Shown: piece after piece, positions 55,600-64,000 of the stretch
Layout of the letters: each line of letters starts with the position of its first letter
How positions within the stretch are numbered: position 1 is the first letter of the stretch
NCBI GenBank assembly: GCA_019096065.1
Contig: JAGUCH010000008.1
Coordinates: 377,001-441,000 of the forward strand
From: Paracyclopina nana
Taxonomy: Eukaryota; Arthropoda; Copepoda; Cyclopoida; Cyclopettidae
Length of the DNA: 64,000 nucleotides
Direction of reading: 5' to 3'
Position numbers and translations under genes: made by a program
Notes under the pieces: model-generated
What the model was told of the DNA's origin: nothing
Seen by the model: the letters and a program-made list of their open reading frames with translations, nothing else
The model's database searches: none

Positions 55600-55743
55600 T
55601 TGGGACATGCGCGTCAAAATGGGAAAATAATCCGCTGTGCCAAGCACCTTTTTTAGCACTTTTTTTTTGGTCTTTGAACCCAATTTTAAAAAAGTAACTA
55701 CTTCGGCTATGCGAGCATAAAATGGCAAATAATCCACTGTGTC
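55600..55743. repeat. Two single right ends of CACAGTGG elements
   Basis: ACATGCGCGTCAAAATGGG then AATAATCCGCTGTG ends at 55639. A TATGCGAGCATAAAATGGC with AATAATCCACTGTG ends near 55741. The second abuts the array that follows. Confidence 0.7.
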
Positions 55744-55748
55744 TCTTG

Positions 55749-55882
55749 CACAGTGGATGTTTTACAAAAAAAACCGCGCATTTGTGCAAAAAGACATCCT
55801 TTTGACTTCCTAAAAACCGTTCAAATGCTTAAAATCTGTAATTCTGCTATGCGAGCATAAAATGGCAGCATAATCCACTGTG
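55749..55882. repeat. CACAGTGG element, array member 1
   Basis: CACAGTGGATGTTTTAC with ACCGCGCAT at left; TATGCGAGCATAAAATGGCA and TAATCCACTGTG at right; 134 bp. It is separated from the preceding right end by the 7-mer TCTCTTG. Confidence 0.88.
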
Positions 55883-55889
55883 TATCATG

Positions 55890-56023
55890 CACAGTGGGCT
55901 ATTTTCACCCAAAAACGCACATTTTAAGCCAAATTTAAGTTTTCCCAAAAATAAAAAAAACATCAAGTATCAAAAATGTGAATTTAGGGTATGCGCGCCG
56001 AAATGGCAGCATAATCCACTGTG
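55890..56023. repeat. CACAGTGG element, array member 2
   Basis: CACAGTGGGCTATTTTCACC with ACGCACATTTTAAGCC at left; TATGCGCGCCGAAATGGCAG and TAATCCACTGTG at right. 7-bp spacer TATCATG before it; same length as member 1. Confidence 0.9.
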
Positions 56024-56030
56024 TCTCATG

Positions 56031-56163
56031 CACAGTGGGCTATTTTCACCCCAAAACGCGCATTTTAAGCCAAATTTAAGCTGTTCCAAAAATAAAAAAA
56101 CATGTACTTTCATATACCTGAATTTAGGGTATGCGCGCCAAAATGGCAGCATAATCCACTGTG
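56031..56163. repeat. CACAGTGG element, array member 3
   Basis: CACAGTGGGCTATTTTCACC with ACGCGCATTTTAAGCC at left; TATGCGCGCCAAAATGGCAG and TAATCCACTGTG at right. 7-bp spacer TCTCATG before it. It is about 90% identical to member 2. Confidence 0.9.
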
Positions 56164-56859
56164 TCGGGATTTCCAAGCGGAATTTGAAGCATGTCAGCCT
56201 AGTTCTCAGCTTTCCACTTGAACTGTGGTAGTAGAAATTCAACCTTTTTTTGAAGCATCGTCATCTTCTTCCACTTGAATAAAAGTAAGAAAAAGAGAAG
56301 TGTTTGTTTTGTAACCAGACTTGCATCAAGTGGGCAATTATCATCTCGAGAACTCTCAACGCTCCACAGTGGCTTATTTCAATTTAACTACGCGCACCAA
56401 AAAAACCAAACTCATAGTGCATTATTTCTATTTTAAACATTCAAAATTAAAATCCAAAAAGGAGTTACAATTCTATAACACAGGAAATAATTAATGCCAA
56501 TTTTTCGCATTTTAAAAAAAAAACAATCAATTTGAAAAATTGAAAAATTTCAAAAAATCATTAAATTTGGGCTTTTTTCAGAATTTGAAAAAGATGCTTA
56601 AACCCAAATATACACAAAATGCACAAAAGACCATTTTCTCCCAAAAACATTAGAAAAATTAAAAACTTTTTAAAAAATTCATCAATGTTTTTTTAAATAG
56701 GAAAGTGGGCATTTTTCACGTTTTCAAAATTCAAAAGCGATATTGTAATCATCTATGGCAATGTGGTAATTATGTCTGAAAAAAGGATGTTGATGTGAAT
56801 AAAAAGAGGCTTTTTTTCGGTGTAGGGTAGAAGAGAAGTGGTCAATTACCAATATTTAG
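56164..56859. other. AT-rich intergenic DNA with a single element end
   Basis: A lone left end CACAGTGGCTTATTTC with ACGCGCACC lies at 56364. The rest is A-rich without structure. Confidence 0.5.
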
Positions 56860-57097
56860 CCCCCACTGTGTTATACACTGCTACTACTTGACTAAGCGCA
56901 AGGAGATACGCTTGGTCTGCCGAGCACAAAACTTGCTGAGCATTAAAGAATTTAAAGAAGCAGTTCAAAAAGTTCAACACCTGCTCCTCAAAAAAATTCA
57001 TCCAGATCATCTTGATTTTATCCTCCCCAAGGAAGTCTGGAAAACTTTTTCCATGATTTATGATGGCTCTTCTTTAGCTATTAGTAAACTTTTTTGA
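56860..57097 (+). CDS. Probable last exon, unrecognised
   Basis: After CCAATATTTAG the frame reads HCVIHCYYLTKRKEIRLVCR, then NLLSIKEFKEAVQKVQHLLL and a KKIHPDHLDFILP segment, ending at TGA (57095-57097). The middle is a clear amphipathic helix followed by HPD, faintly recalling a J-domain HPD loop, but the length around it is too short to claim one. No upstream exon was found; a TATA-like or start exon may lie further left. AT-rich tandem repeats follow directly. Confidence 0.42.
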
Positions 57098-57099
57098 GT

Positions 57100-57780
57100 T
57101 TTATTTACATTTTTATGTTTTATTGACATTATGATGTCTTATTGACACTTTCAAGTTCTTATAAACTTTGTCATGGTATAATTTAACATTTTATTGACAT
57201 TTTTACAATGCAAAAGTTCCCGTTTTGATTAATATTTTCATGTCTGAAGAATCTCTTATATGTTTTCAATAAACTTTTCATGTATGAATAAACATTAACA
57301 TTAACATGTTTTAAGAAGCATTAACATGTTGTATCAACATGTTCATGTCTTAAGAATCATTAACATGTTTTAAATAACATTTTCATGAGTAAATAACATT
57401 TTCATGAGTAAATAACATTTTCATGAGTAAATAAACATTAAAATGTATTTTAAGAAGCATTAACATGTTTGAACAACATTTTCTTGTCTTTTGGAACATT
57501 TTCATGTCTTAAGAATCTTTAACATGTTTTAAAGAACATTTTCATGCATAAATAAACATTAACATGTTAAAAGAAGCAGTAACATGTTCTCTCAACATTT
57601 TCTTGTCTTAAGGAACATTATTTTCATGTCTCAAGAAACATTTTCATGTCTTACGAAACATGTTCAAGTTTTATCAACATTTTCATGAGTTAAAGAACAT
57701 TTTCTTGCTTTGATAAACATTTCCATAATTCAAGAACCATCAACATGTTCAAATAAACATGTTCTAAGAAAAACGTTCAA
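57100..57780. repeat. Tandem repeat, ~20-22 bp unit (AACATTTTCATGTCTTAAGA)
   Basis: About thirty imperfect units of ACATTTTCATG plus TTAAG(A/C)A or TAAATA. One trimer with CATGAGTAAATAACATTTT is perfect (57380-57435). Confidence 0.9.
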
Positions 57781-57803
57781 GCCAAACACACTTCTTTTCT
57801 AAA

Positions 57804-58031
57804 ATGCCATCAACAGCAAATAATAAGTCAGCTGCTTCGGGGTTGCCTTCAATTTTGAGGGGTAGACAGAGTTTTGTGTGGCAAACGCAGAGGGGGTTAC
57901 AATTTTATAGCGGTAAGTTCTTCATTTCAAGAGTTTTGAAGTTGGCAACCACCGGAAACGACGACGATTCCTCTACCTGTGGCTTTGCACCGCTCACACA
58001 CTATTATAATGTACACACTGTGCTGCAGTAG
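57804..58031 (+). CDS. Possible small protein or first exon, 75 codons
   Basis: The ATG frame reads MPSTANNKSAASGLPSILRG, then RQSFVWQTQRGLQFYSG, continuing to a stop at 58031. A near-perfect donor AGCG/GTAAGT at 57914 splits it, so the first 37 codons may be exon 1 and the rest intron. The Ser/Arg-rich start could be a cytoplasmic or mitochondrial protein N-terminus. No family recognised. Confidence 0.35.
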   Translation: MPSTANNKSAASGLPSILRGRQSFVWQTQRGLQFYSGKFFISRVLKLATTGNDDDSSTCGFAPLTHYYNVHTVLQ

Positions 58032-58189
58032 TAGTAGACTTTAGCTGTTGCTTTTCGACTTTAGACACACTCTCACAGTTTCATTTCTGCATGGCTCACC
58101 ACGGTGGGAGCAGCCAGCCTTAAAATGCCCATTTTTAAGTGGCCCGGTTGCCTTCCCAGTTTTACTTGAATTTTATAACTGAGCATTTT

Positions 58190-58760
58190 TCAGCTGACAA
58201 TTGACCCATTTCAGCTGATTTCAGCTGATGTTCACTGTTTACTGCTGATTTCAGCTGATGTTCTCTAATTATAACAGCAAATTTCAGCTGATGTTTACTG
58301 TCTACAGCTGATTTCAGCAAATATTCATACAATTCAATTGAATTGCTAGTTTCATCAGATATCAGCTGTTTTCAGCTGAATTTCAGCTGAATTTAGCTGA
58401 ATTTCAGCTGAATTTAGCTGAATTTCAGCTGATTTTAGCTGAATTTCAGCTGATTTTAAATTGTTTTGTCTGATAGAATATCATATAACCTGATTTTATC
58501 TTATTTGAGCTGATTAACACTAATTAAGCGCATTTCAACTAAATTCCACCAGTTTTCATCTGATTCCTTCTGGTTTTAACTCATTTCATCTGATTTGAGC
58601 ATTTCATTTTCAGCCGATTTCAGCCTAATTTCAGCTGATTTTAGCTGATTTCAGCAGATTTCAGCTCGTTTCAGCTGATTTCAGCTGATTTTAGCTGATG
58701 TCAGCAGATTTCAGCTGATTTCAACTGATTTCAGCTGATTTCAGCTGATTTCTGAGAACT
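58190..58760. repeat. TTTCAGCTGAT tandem repeat
   Basis: Dense copies of TTTCAGCTGATTTCAGCTGA, irregular in spacing. Orientation is opposite to the three arrays that follow at 59190, 60090 and 61010. Confidence 0.93.
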
Positions 58761-59189
58761 AATTTTGTTTGTCTGACATTCTGACTGCTTTAACAAACAA
58801 CACAAATTCATTTTCAGCAGTTTGAAGTTTTCTGCGTGATTTGTGGCCTTTTTAGTGCATTTTGGCTGTTGTGATCGTGACCAAAACTGGATCACTTCTG
58901 ATACCACAACACACAGACAGACAGGCAATAATAATAATGCTATTTTGGGCAAGCCAGACTTTTTTGTTTGACTTTGGTTTGTTTACTTTGGTGGTTCCAC
59001 TCAAACTCTACAGGAAATCGGATTCCCCCATGGACTATAAAACTTTTGCGCCAAAAATATCAAATTCATGCATGCCCGACTTCCTTTCTTTCCTCAGTGC
59101 ACAGTGGACTATTTTCTCACGTAGACGCTCACTTCAGATAATCAGAAAAATCAGCTCTCAAGATCATTCATTGTGTAATCTTAAGGCCG
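58761..59189. other. Spacer between AGCTGA arrays
   Basis: Includes a single left end CACAGTGGACTATTTTCTC at 59101. A 110-codon frame lacks an ATG at its start and is not called. Confidence 0.45.
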
Positions 59190-59575
59190 AATGAAGCAGC
59201 TTAAAACAGCTGAAATAGTTAAAAACAGTCAGCTGAAAACAGCAGAAATATAAAAACAATCAGTTAAAAACAGCTGAAATTAAAAAGCAGCTGAAAACAG
59301 CTGAAATTAAAAATCAAATCAGCTGAAAACAGCTGTAATTAAAAACAGATGAAATCAGCTGTAATTCAAAATCAGCTGACAACAGCTGAAATTAAAAATC
59401 TGCTGATTTGAAAAATTAGCTTACTATAGGTGAGATTAAAAATCAGCTTAAAACATCTAAAGATTAAGAAACAGCTGAAAACATCTACAGATTAAGAAAC
59501 AGCTGAAAATAGCTGAACTTCAAAAATAGCTGAAAACAGCTGAAATTAAAAATCAGCTGACAGTTTTTAAAGTGA
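59190..59575. repeat. AGCTGAAA tandem repeat, second array
   Basis: Units AAAACAGCTGAAATTAAAAA TCAGCTG recur with about 18-28 bp spacing. Confidence 0.92.
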
Positions 59576-60089
59576 CCTTACAATATGCCATTTTTCATCA
59601 AAAAGTGCCAAAATGACAGAAAAGTCACTAAATACAGGGAAGTCTGGCCCAAATTGTGTCAAAAGCACTTTTTGCACACTTTTTGGCTGCGGCTGTCATC
59701 TCATTTGAATATTCTTGAATTATGGCGGGCCTGAAGGGGAGCAAGTTGTGTTTGGGCCACACTGTGTCATTATGCGCGCGTGGAAAAAAAACATACCACA
59801 GTGGATGTAAATCATGGCTCGTTTTTGCACAGATTTTATCATCTGCACAACTAGCTTGTCTGCTGACACTTGTCACTTCTTATGCGGTTTTTGCTTCTGC
59901 TGCAATTACAGCACACGCTGAAAAATGGCCAGTTTATTTTGGCAGACTCTAATTAAAAAACTGCTTTTTGTTGCTCTTGTAAAGTCCCACCATTTTTTGC
60001 TGACTGTTTCAATTTTGGGATTTGATAAGGGCGGTTTGGCGGACAAATTTGAAAATGGCCGCCATCAGCTGACCTAAGCATGTTTAGCA
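59576..60089. other. Spacer between AGCTGA arrays
   Basis: Contains a CCACACTGTGTC and a CACAGTGGATG fragment (59752-59810). An ATG frame at 59722 (76 codons) crosses these and is not supported as a gene. Confidence 0.45.
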
Positions 60090-60480
60090 ACTATTAGCAT
60101 AGCGAATAACAGCTGAAAGCCGTTGAATGCAGCTGAAATCAGCTGAAAATAGCTGAAATCAGGTGAACACAGCTGAAATTAGGGGGAAACATTCAAATTC
60201 CGCTAAAAACAGCTGAAAGCATTCAATGAAAGCTAGAACCAGCTGAAATTAAAAATCAGCTGAAAACAGCTGAAATTAAAAATCAGCTGAAAACAGCTGT
60301 AATTAAAAGCAGATGAAATCAGCTAGAACCAGCTGAAATCAGCTAAAAACAGCTGAAATCAGCTAAAAACGGCTGAAATCAGCTTAAAACGGCTGAAATC
60401 AACTAAAAACAGCTGAAGTCGGCTAAAAACGGCTGAAATCAGCTGATATCAGAAACAGCTACAAAACTGATTATAGCAAA
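60090..60480. repeat. AGCTGAAATCAGCTGAAA tandem repeat, third array
   Basis: Units AGCTGAAATCAGCTAAAAAC repeat up to 60460; same orientation as the second array. Confidence 0.92.
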
Positions 60481-61009
60481 AACAATAAATCTGGAAAAAA
60501 GCTAAAAAAAAACCAGCTAAAAAAATAGCTGACGTAATTTAATTTTGATTTAAACAGCCATGTAAAAAGTGTTTTCAAAGTGAAAATGTATTTATAAAAG
60601 GGTAAATGCATGTCAATTGCAAATGGTCCTTTTGGCCCAAATTAGATTCCAGGTTCAATTTTCTGGTCAGTTTGACTACTACTTTTTTTTGTTCTTGCGT
60701 GCCACGATATTCCACTGTGCTGTTTTTCACTCCTATCTAAATGACAGGCATCACTTCATGCAGAGTAAATTGTTGGCCCAAAATGGAAGCTGAAAGAATT
60801 TCTTGGTCTGTGCTGACCACCACCAAAAAACAAAAACAACCCTTTATTCACGAGTTTCTGATTCATGTTATGACCAAGATCTTGATAAAATCCATCATCA
60901 TCATCATCATCCACCACAGAACAATGGAAGTACGAGAAGAAAATGGTTATTTCAGTTTGACATTGTTTTGACCGTTTTTCACGAGCTCAAATGGAGAACT
61001 TTTAAGTCA
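60481..61009. other. Spacer between AGCTGA arrays
   Basis: A (CAT)n microsatellite lies at 60894-60914 and a diverged right end ATATTCCACTGTG at about 60708. A 76-codon ATG frame (60741) includes the microsatellite and is not supported. Confidence 0.45.
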
Positions 61010-61500
61010 GCTGCAAATAACAACAATCAGCTGAAATCAGCTGACATTAACAGTAATCAGCTGAAAATAACAACGTGAAACCGGCTGAAAACAAAATAAA
61101 CAGCTGTAACCGGCTAACAAAAAAACAAACAATCAGCTGACATTAACAGCAATCAGCAGAAATCAGCTGAAAATATCAATTATCAGCTGAAATCAGCTGA
61201 AAATATCAATTATCAGCTGAAACCAGCAAAAACATGATCAGCTGCAACTGGCTGACAATAACATTAATCAGCTGAAATATGCAGATAATATCAGTCATCA
61301 ATTCTAATCAGCTGATAACAATAGAAATGAGATGAAAATAATAGAAATCTGTTGAAATTAGCTAAAAGCAACAATCATAAACTATATCAAGCTGATAATT
61401 TGATAACAACTAAAATAAGCTTAAATTATCTGAAAACAGCTTAAATCAGCTGAAATCAGCTGAATACAGCTGAAAACAGCCAACTATAAAAAAATAGTTG
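61010..61500. repeat. AGCTGAAA tandem repeat, fourth array
   Basis: Looser units (ATCAGCTGAAATCAGCTGA plus AACAACAAT spacers), ending about 100 bp before the second tRNA gene. Confidence 0.9.
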
Positions 61501-61596
61501 AAAATGTATACATTTATACAATTACACACATTTATACAATGTAAGTCTTATTCAAAGCTGCGCGAAGAGTTATCCTCAAAAAGGGAGAAAAAACTA

Positions 61597-61668
61597 TGCG
61601 ATGTCCGGGAATCGAACCCGGGTCAACTGCTTGGAAGGCAGCTATGCTCACCACTATACCAACATCGC
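61597..61668 (-). tRNA. tRNA-Gly(TCC)
   Basis: Identical over all 72 nt to the plus-strand gene at 55407 and facing it. Anticodon TCC in loop CTTCCAA. A TTTTTT terminator lies about 5 nt downstream on the minus strand. Flanking sequences of the two genes differ. Confidence 0.97.
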
Positions 61669-61928
61669 TTCACTTGATTATTTTCAAGAATGAATGAAAT
61701 ATTTCTTTGTGATAAATTTTTTGTTTGCATTTTGCTCCCCTCTCATTCTGAACTAAATGAATCAAGATGACTTTGAGAATGAATGGGACATTTTTTGCTA
61801 TATTCAGCGCAGTGCGGATTATTTTCGTCGCATGTTCAGTAATGAATGATGTTGTTGATTTCCAGTCGGGAATTTATCGGAAATTCCTGTGAGCATTTAG
61901 CACTTGCAAACATCATGCCGTATAGCTG

Positions 61929-62074
61929 CACAGTGGACTATTTTGCCACTTTGCCCCCCATACAACCATTAAAAAACGAAATGCCAAATTTGAGGCCCAA
62001 ATTCCAAAAAAAATCAATCAATATTTCGAAATCTCATTTTTGTTTAAAAGTGAGGGTGAAAATAGCCCACTGTG
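61929..62074. repeat. CACAGTGG foldback element
   Basis: CACAGTGGACTATTTTGCCA at left and GAAAATAGCCCACTGTG at right, 146 bp. A diverged left end CGCAGTGCGGATTATTTTCG lies just upstream at 61809. Confidence 0.78.
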
Positions 62075-62371
62075 CAATAGGAAATGTGACCAGTGTCCAG
62101 CTGTTGGAATTTTCTCAAAATAGCGCGGATTTAGTTTGTTGACATCCATTTCCCAAAATCGGCATTATTTTCATTTTTAAGAAGAGTGGCGCTACTTTGC
62201 AACTTATTGAGCTTGTGTCCGGTCTTTTGTGAGCAAAAATTACAAAGATAAAAGAACCCGTGAAAAAAATGAGGTAATTCCACCTGAATCATGAATAGCT
62301 CACAATATTGTGAAAACTAGTTTTTTTTCAAATAATATTAAAAATAACCCACATTTTCAAACTAAGGAGGG

Positions 62372-62493
62372 CACAGTGGATTTTTTCTTGTTTGCAACGC
62401 GCATTAAAAAATTGAAAAACTCTGCATGGAATTTAAAAATTCAGAAAAGTTATTTTTCAAGAGGATTCCAGAGCTGCAAAATAATCCACTGTG
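62372..62493. repeat. CACAGTGG foldback element
   Basis: CACAGTGGATTTTTTC with CAACGCGCAT at left; GCAAAATAATCCACTGTG at right; 122 bp. Confidence 0.82.
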
Positions 62494-63091
62494 GAATAAG
62501 CTCAAGTTTTCAAGTTAAGTGAGGCAAATTGTGGAAAGACTGCAAAAACCGGTTGGTTTCCTCCCCATTTAACAGGAAATTAGTGAGAGAGAAAAAATCC
62601 GCTTAGCTTTTTCCCGGACAAAATAAGCAACTTTTTACTTCTCTACCCATAACATTTGGGTAGTTTTTGACTTGTTTTTATTGGTCTTTTTGTCTTTTTG
62701 TTCAATATAAGTTGCAATTACAAATCGGTACTTTTTTATGTTCATAAGTAGCGGCAGGGGGCGGGGCTTGGTAGTAGTAGTAGCGGTTTGAAATTGACTT
62801 AGGGGGGCGGGGCTTCTTCATTTATATATACTAATAAAAGGAGGAACTGAATGAATTTTCTTCAAAAAATCATGCTGATATATAATAATGATGACAGTAG
62901 TGTAACATTTGCAAGCTCTGACACTTGTGGTCTGTTAGTACATAATAATAATAAAAAATAATAGTAATAATAAATCAAGCAAAATTCTTCTTTGGTATCT
63001 TGACTTCTTCTTCTTCTTCTTCAGTGTTACACTTTTGGTCCACGAGCCTTTAAAATAGAGGATTTTTGGGAGTTTCTACTCTCACTTTTTG
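62494..63091. other. Intergenic DNA / 3' flank of the right-edge gene
   Basis: Two G-rich words (GGGGGCGGGGCTTGG and GGGGGGCGGGGCTTC) lie at about 62757 and 62801. (TAA)n and CTTCTT microsatellites occur at 62940-63025. No other feature was seen. Confidence 0.5.
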
Positions 63092-64000
63092 CTACACTTC
63101 AGTGGCAAACAAATCGTCATCATATTTGGCTGTTTTGGACTGTTTCTGGTGATTTTCGTACCGGCTCATGGCCTGAATGGAGGCTGCGGTGGGCAGGTCG
63201 AATTTCTTGCTTTTCACCGAAGAATCACTGCAATAATGGAGAAAAGAGTAGATGAGTAAGTGCTCAACTTTGACCCCTAAATGGGCATCCTGCTACACTT
63301 GAAGCAATTTGTACCCCACCAACCATATTTGAGCTACTGCTAGAGAAATGGAAAAACTTTCATTGCTCCCAAAAAAACTGCATGAAAAAGCCAAATTGTC
63401 TTTTTTTCCCTTTAAAAAAGGTGCTTCAAAACCTCAGTTTCTAAAAAATTTCCATTTTCTAAAAAAATTCCCTTTTTTAAAAAAGTGCCAAAAAAATAAA
63501 CAACAAATTATCTCTATATCTAAATTTTGCCCATATTTTGGTTACATCAGTTTTCCAGTTCTAAAAGTTGAGAGTCACTCAGCAGTAGAGGCAAAGCAAA
63601 TAGCACTTTTCCTGCGCCCGCGGGCACACAAGTGGCTTTTTCCCACCATTATCCCCCTTATTACACCCAAACAACAAGCCGGCTCAATAGTCGTGACACT
63701 TACCTAGAAGAGCACACAGAGGGCGCTCCTGTGCTGGAAGAAGTTGTGCTCGAGCACTCCGAGTTGAACTGGGACAGGGCGGCCTGGTTCAAGTGGAGCA
63801 CCCTTTTGCTGGCGCTGCTCGACTCCAACTTGTCGAGGAGCAGTGCTCTGGCCGAGTTGAGCTTGTGCACCTTGCTGAGCACGGCCTCCGAGTCCTGAGC
63901 ACTGGACAGGTTGGGGTTCTTTTTGCGCACGGAGCTGAGGTCATTGACAATCATGTGGTCATCCAGGATCTTGCTCTTGTTCACACAGCTCACGGCGTTG
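63092..64000 (-). CDS. 3' end of an unrecognised gene (two exons in window)
   Basis: Upstream exon (64000 down to 63704, open to the window edge) reads SKILDDHMIVNDLSSVRKK, then AVLSKVHKLNSARALLLDK and a Ser/Thr-rich tail, ending at a near-consensus donor TCTAG/GTAAGT. After a 476-nt intron (acceptor TCCATTATTGCAG) the last exon (63227 down to 63092) continues in phase: DSSVKSKKFDLPTAASIQAM, SRYENHQKQSKTAKYDDDL, FATEV, stop. GC content is higher than the surroundings, as expected for coding. The product appears helical and polar without a domain I can name; cytoplasmic location is likely. This is one of the most secure unnamed genes in the window. Confidence 0.8.

Noticed and set aside
55741..56163. 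CRISPR-like regular array
   Set aside because: Repeats are ~134 bp with 7-bp spacers in a eukaryotic setting and have inverted ends; they do not fit CRISPR architecture.
59722..59952. 76-codon ATG frame with hydrophobic stretch
   Set aside because: Crosses CACAGTGG-family fragments and lacks splice or promoter support.
1..64000. rRNA genes, retrotransposon ORFs (reverse transcriptase, integrase) and viral genes
   Set aside because: No recognisable rRNA segments or reverse transcriptase/integrase motifs were noticed on either strand; only a faint hAT-like stretch at 41627-41856.

Overview
The window looks like AT-rich, repeat-dense nuclear DNA of an arthropod. The evidence is a cuticle-protein gene with a chitin-binding Rebers-Riddiford-type C-terminus, arthropod-style core promoters (TATA plus TCAG initiator), spliced genes with short introns (about 47-90 bp, some possibly shorter), and two eukaryotic tRNA-Gly(TCC) genes. 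A flagellar gene (TTC25/ODAD4-like) hints at a lineage with flagellated sperm. The species cannot be named from sequence alone. No bacterial, viral or CRISPR features were seen.

Best-supported genes: (1) a two-exon cuticle protein gene (+, 17404-19733) with TATA box, initiator and poly(A) signal; (2) a six-exon TTC25/ODAD4-like outer-dynein-arm docking gene (-, 48373-51206) that ends early compared with the vertebrate protein as I recall it; (3) the 3' end of an unrecognised gene (-, 63092 to beyond 64000); (4) a chain of short, phase-compatible exons of an unrecognised gene (+, about 27413-30068); (5) smaller spliced genes or exons at 3389-3701 (-), 20778-21066 (-), 40994-41207 (-), 52632-52860 (+, predicted 45-residue secreted peptide) and others of lower confidence; (6) two identical convergent tRNA-Gly(TCC) genes at 55407 and 61597. 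Most small exons were found by reading for splice sites with matching phase. They have no homology support here and could be partly wrong.

Much of the remaining DNA is repeats. The most striking is a family of short foldback elements with inverted ends beginning CACAGTGG and carrying a GCGCAT box about 25-35 bp inside each end. There are roughly twenty paired copies plus many single ends, and in places they form head-to-tail arrays. Three larger foldback families (about 410, 520-860 and 520 bp) are also present. More than fifteen different simple or satellite-like tandem repeats fill the rest, including a 26-bp satellite organised in 78-bp triplets (34.7-36.0 kb), AGCTGA arrays (58.2-61.5 kb) and a telomere-like TTAGG/GGTTTT repeat inside the first TTC25 intron.

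Layout: 0-9 kb: gene end, CACAGTGG elements, small gene, 540-bp triplicated block. 9-17 kb: tandem repeats and a cluster of CACAGTGG elements. 17-21 kb: cuticle gene and a convergent small gene separated by AP-1-like repeats. 21-27 kb: foldback copy and repeats. 27-30 kb: unrecognised multi-exon gene. 30-48 kb: satellites, foldbacks and isolated exons. 48-52 kb: TTC25 and a second minus-strand gene end. 52-62 kb: small secreted-peptide gene, CACAGTGG arrays, AGCTGA arrays bracketed by tRNA genes. 63-64 kb: gene end at the right edge.
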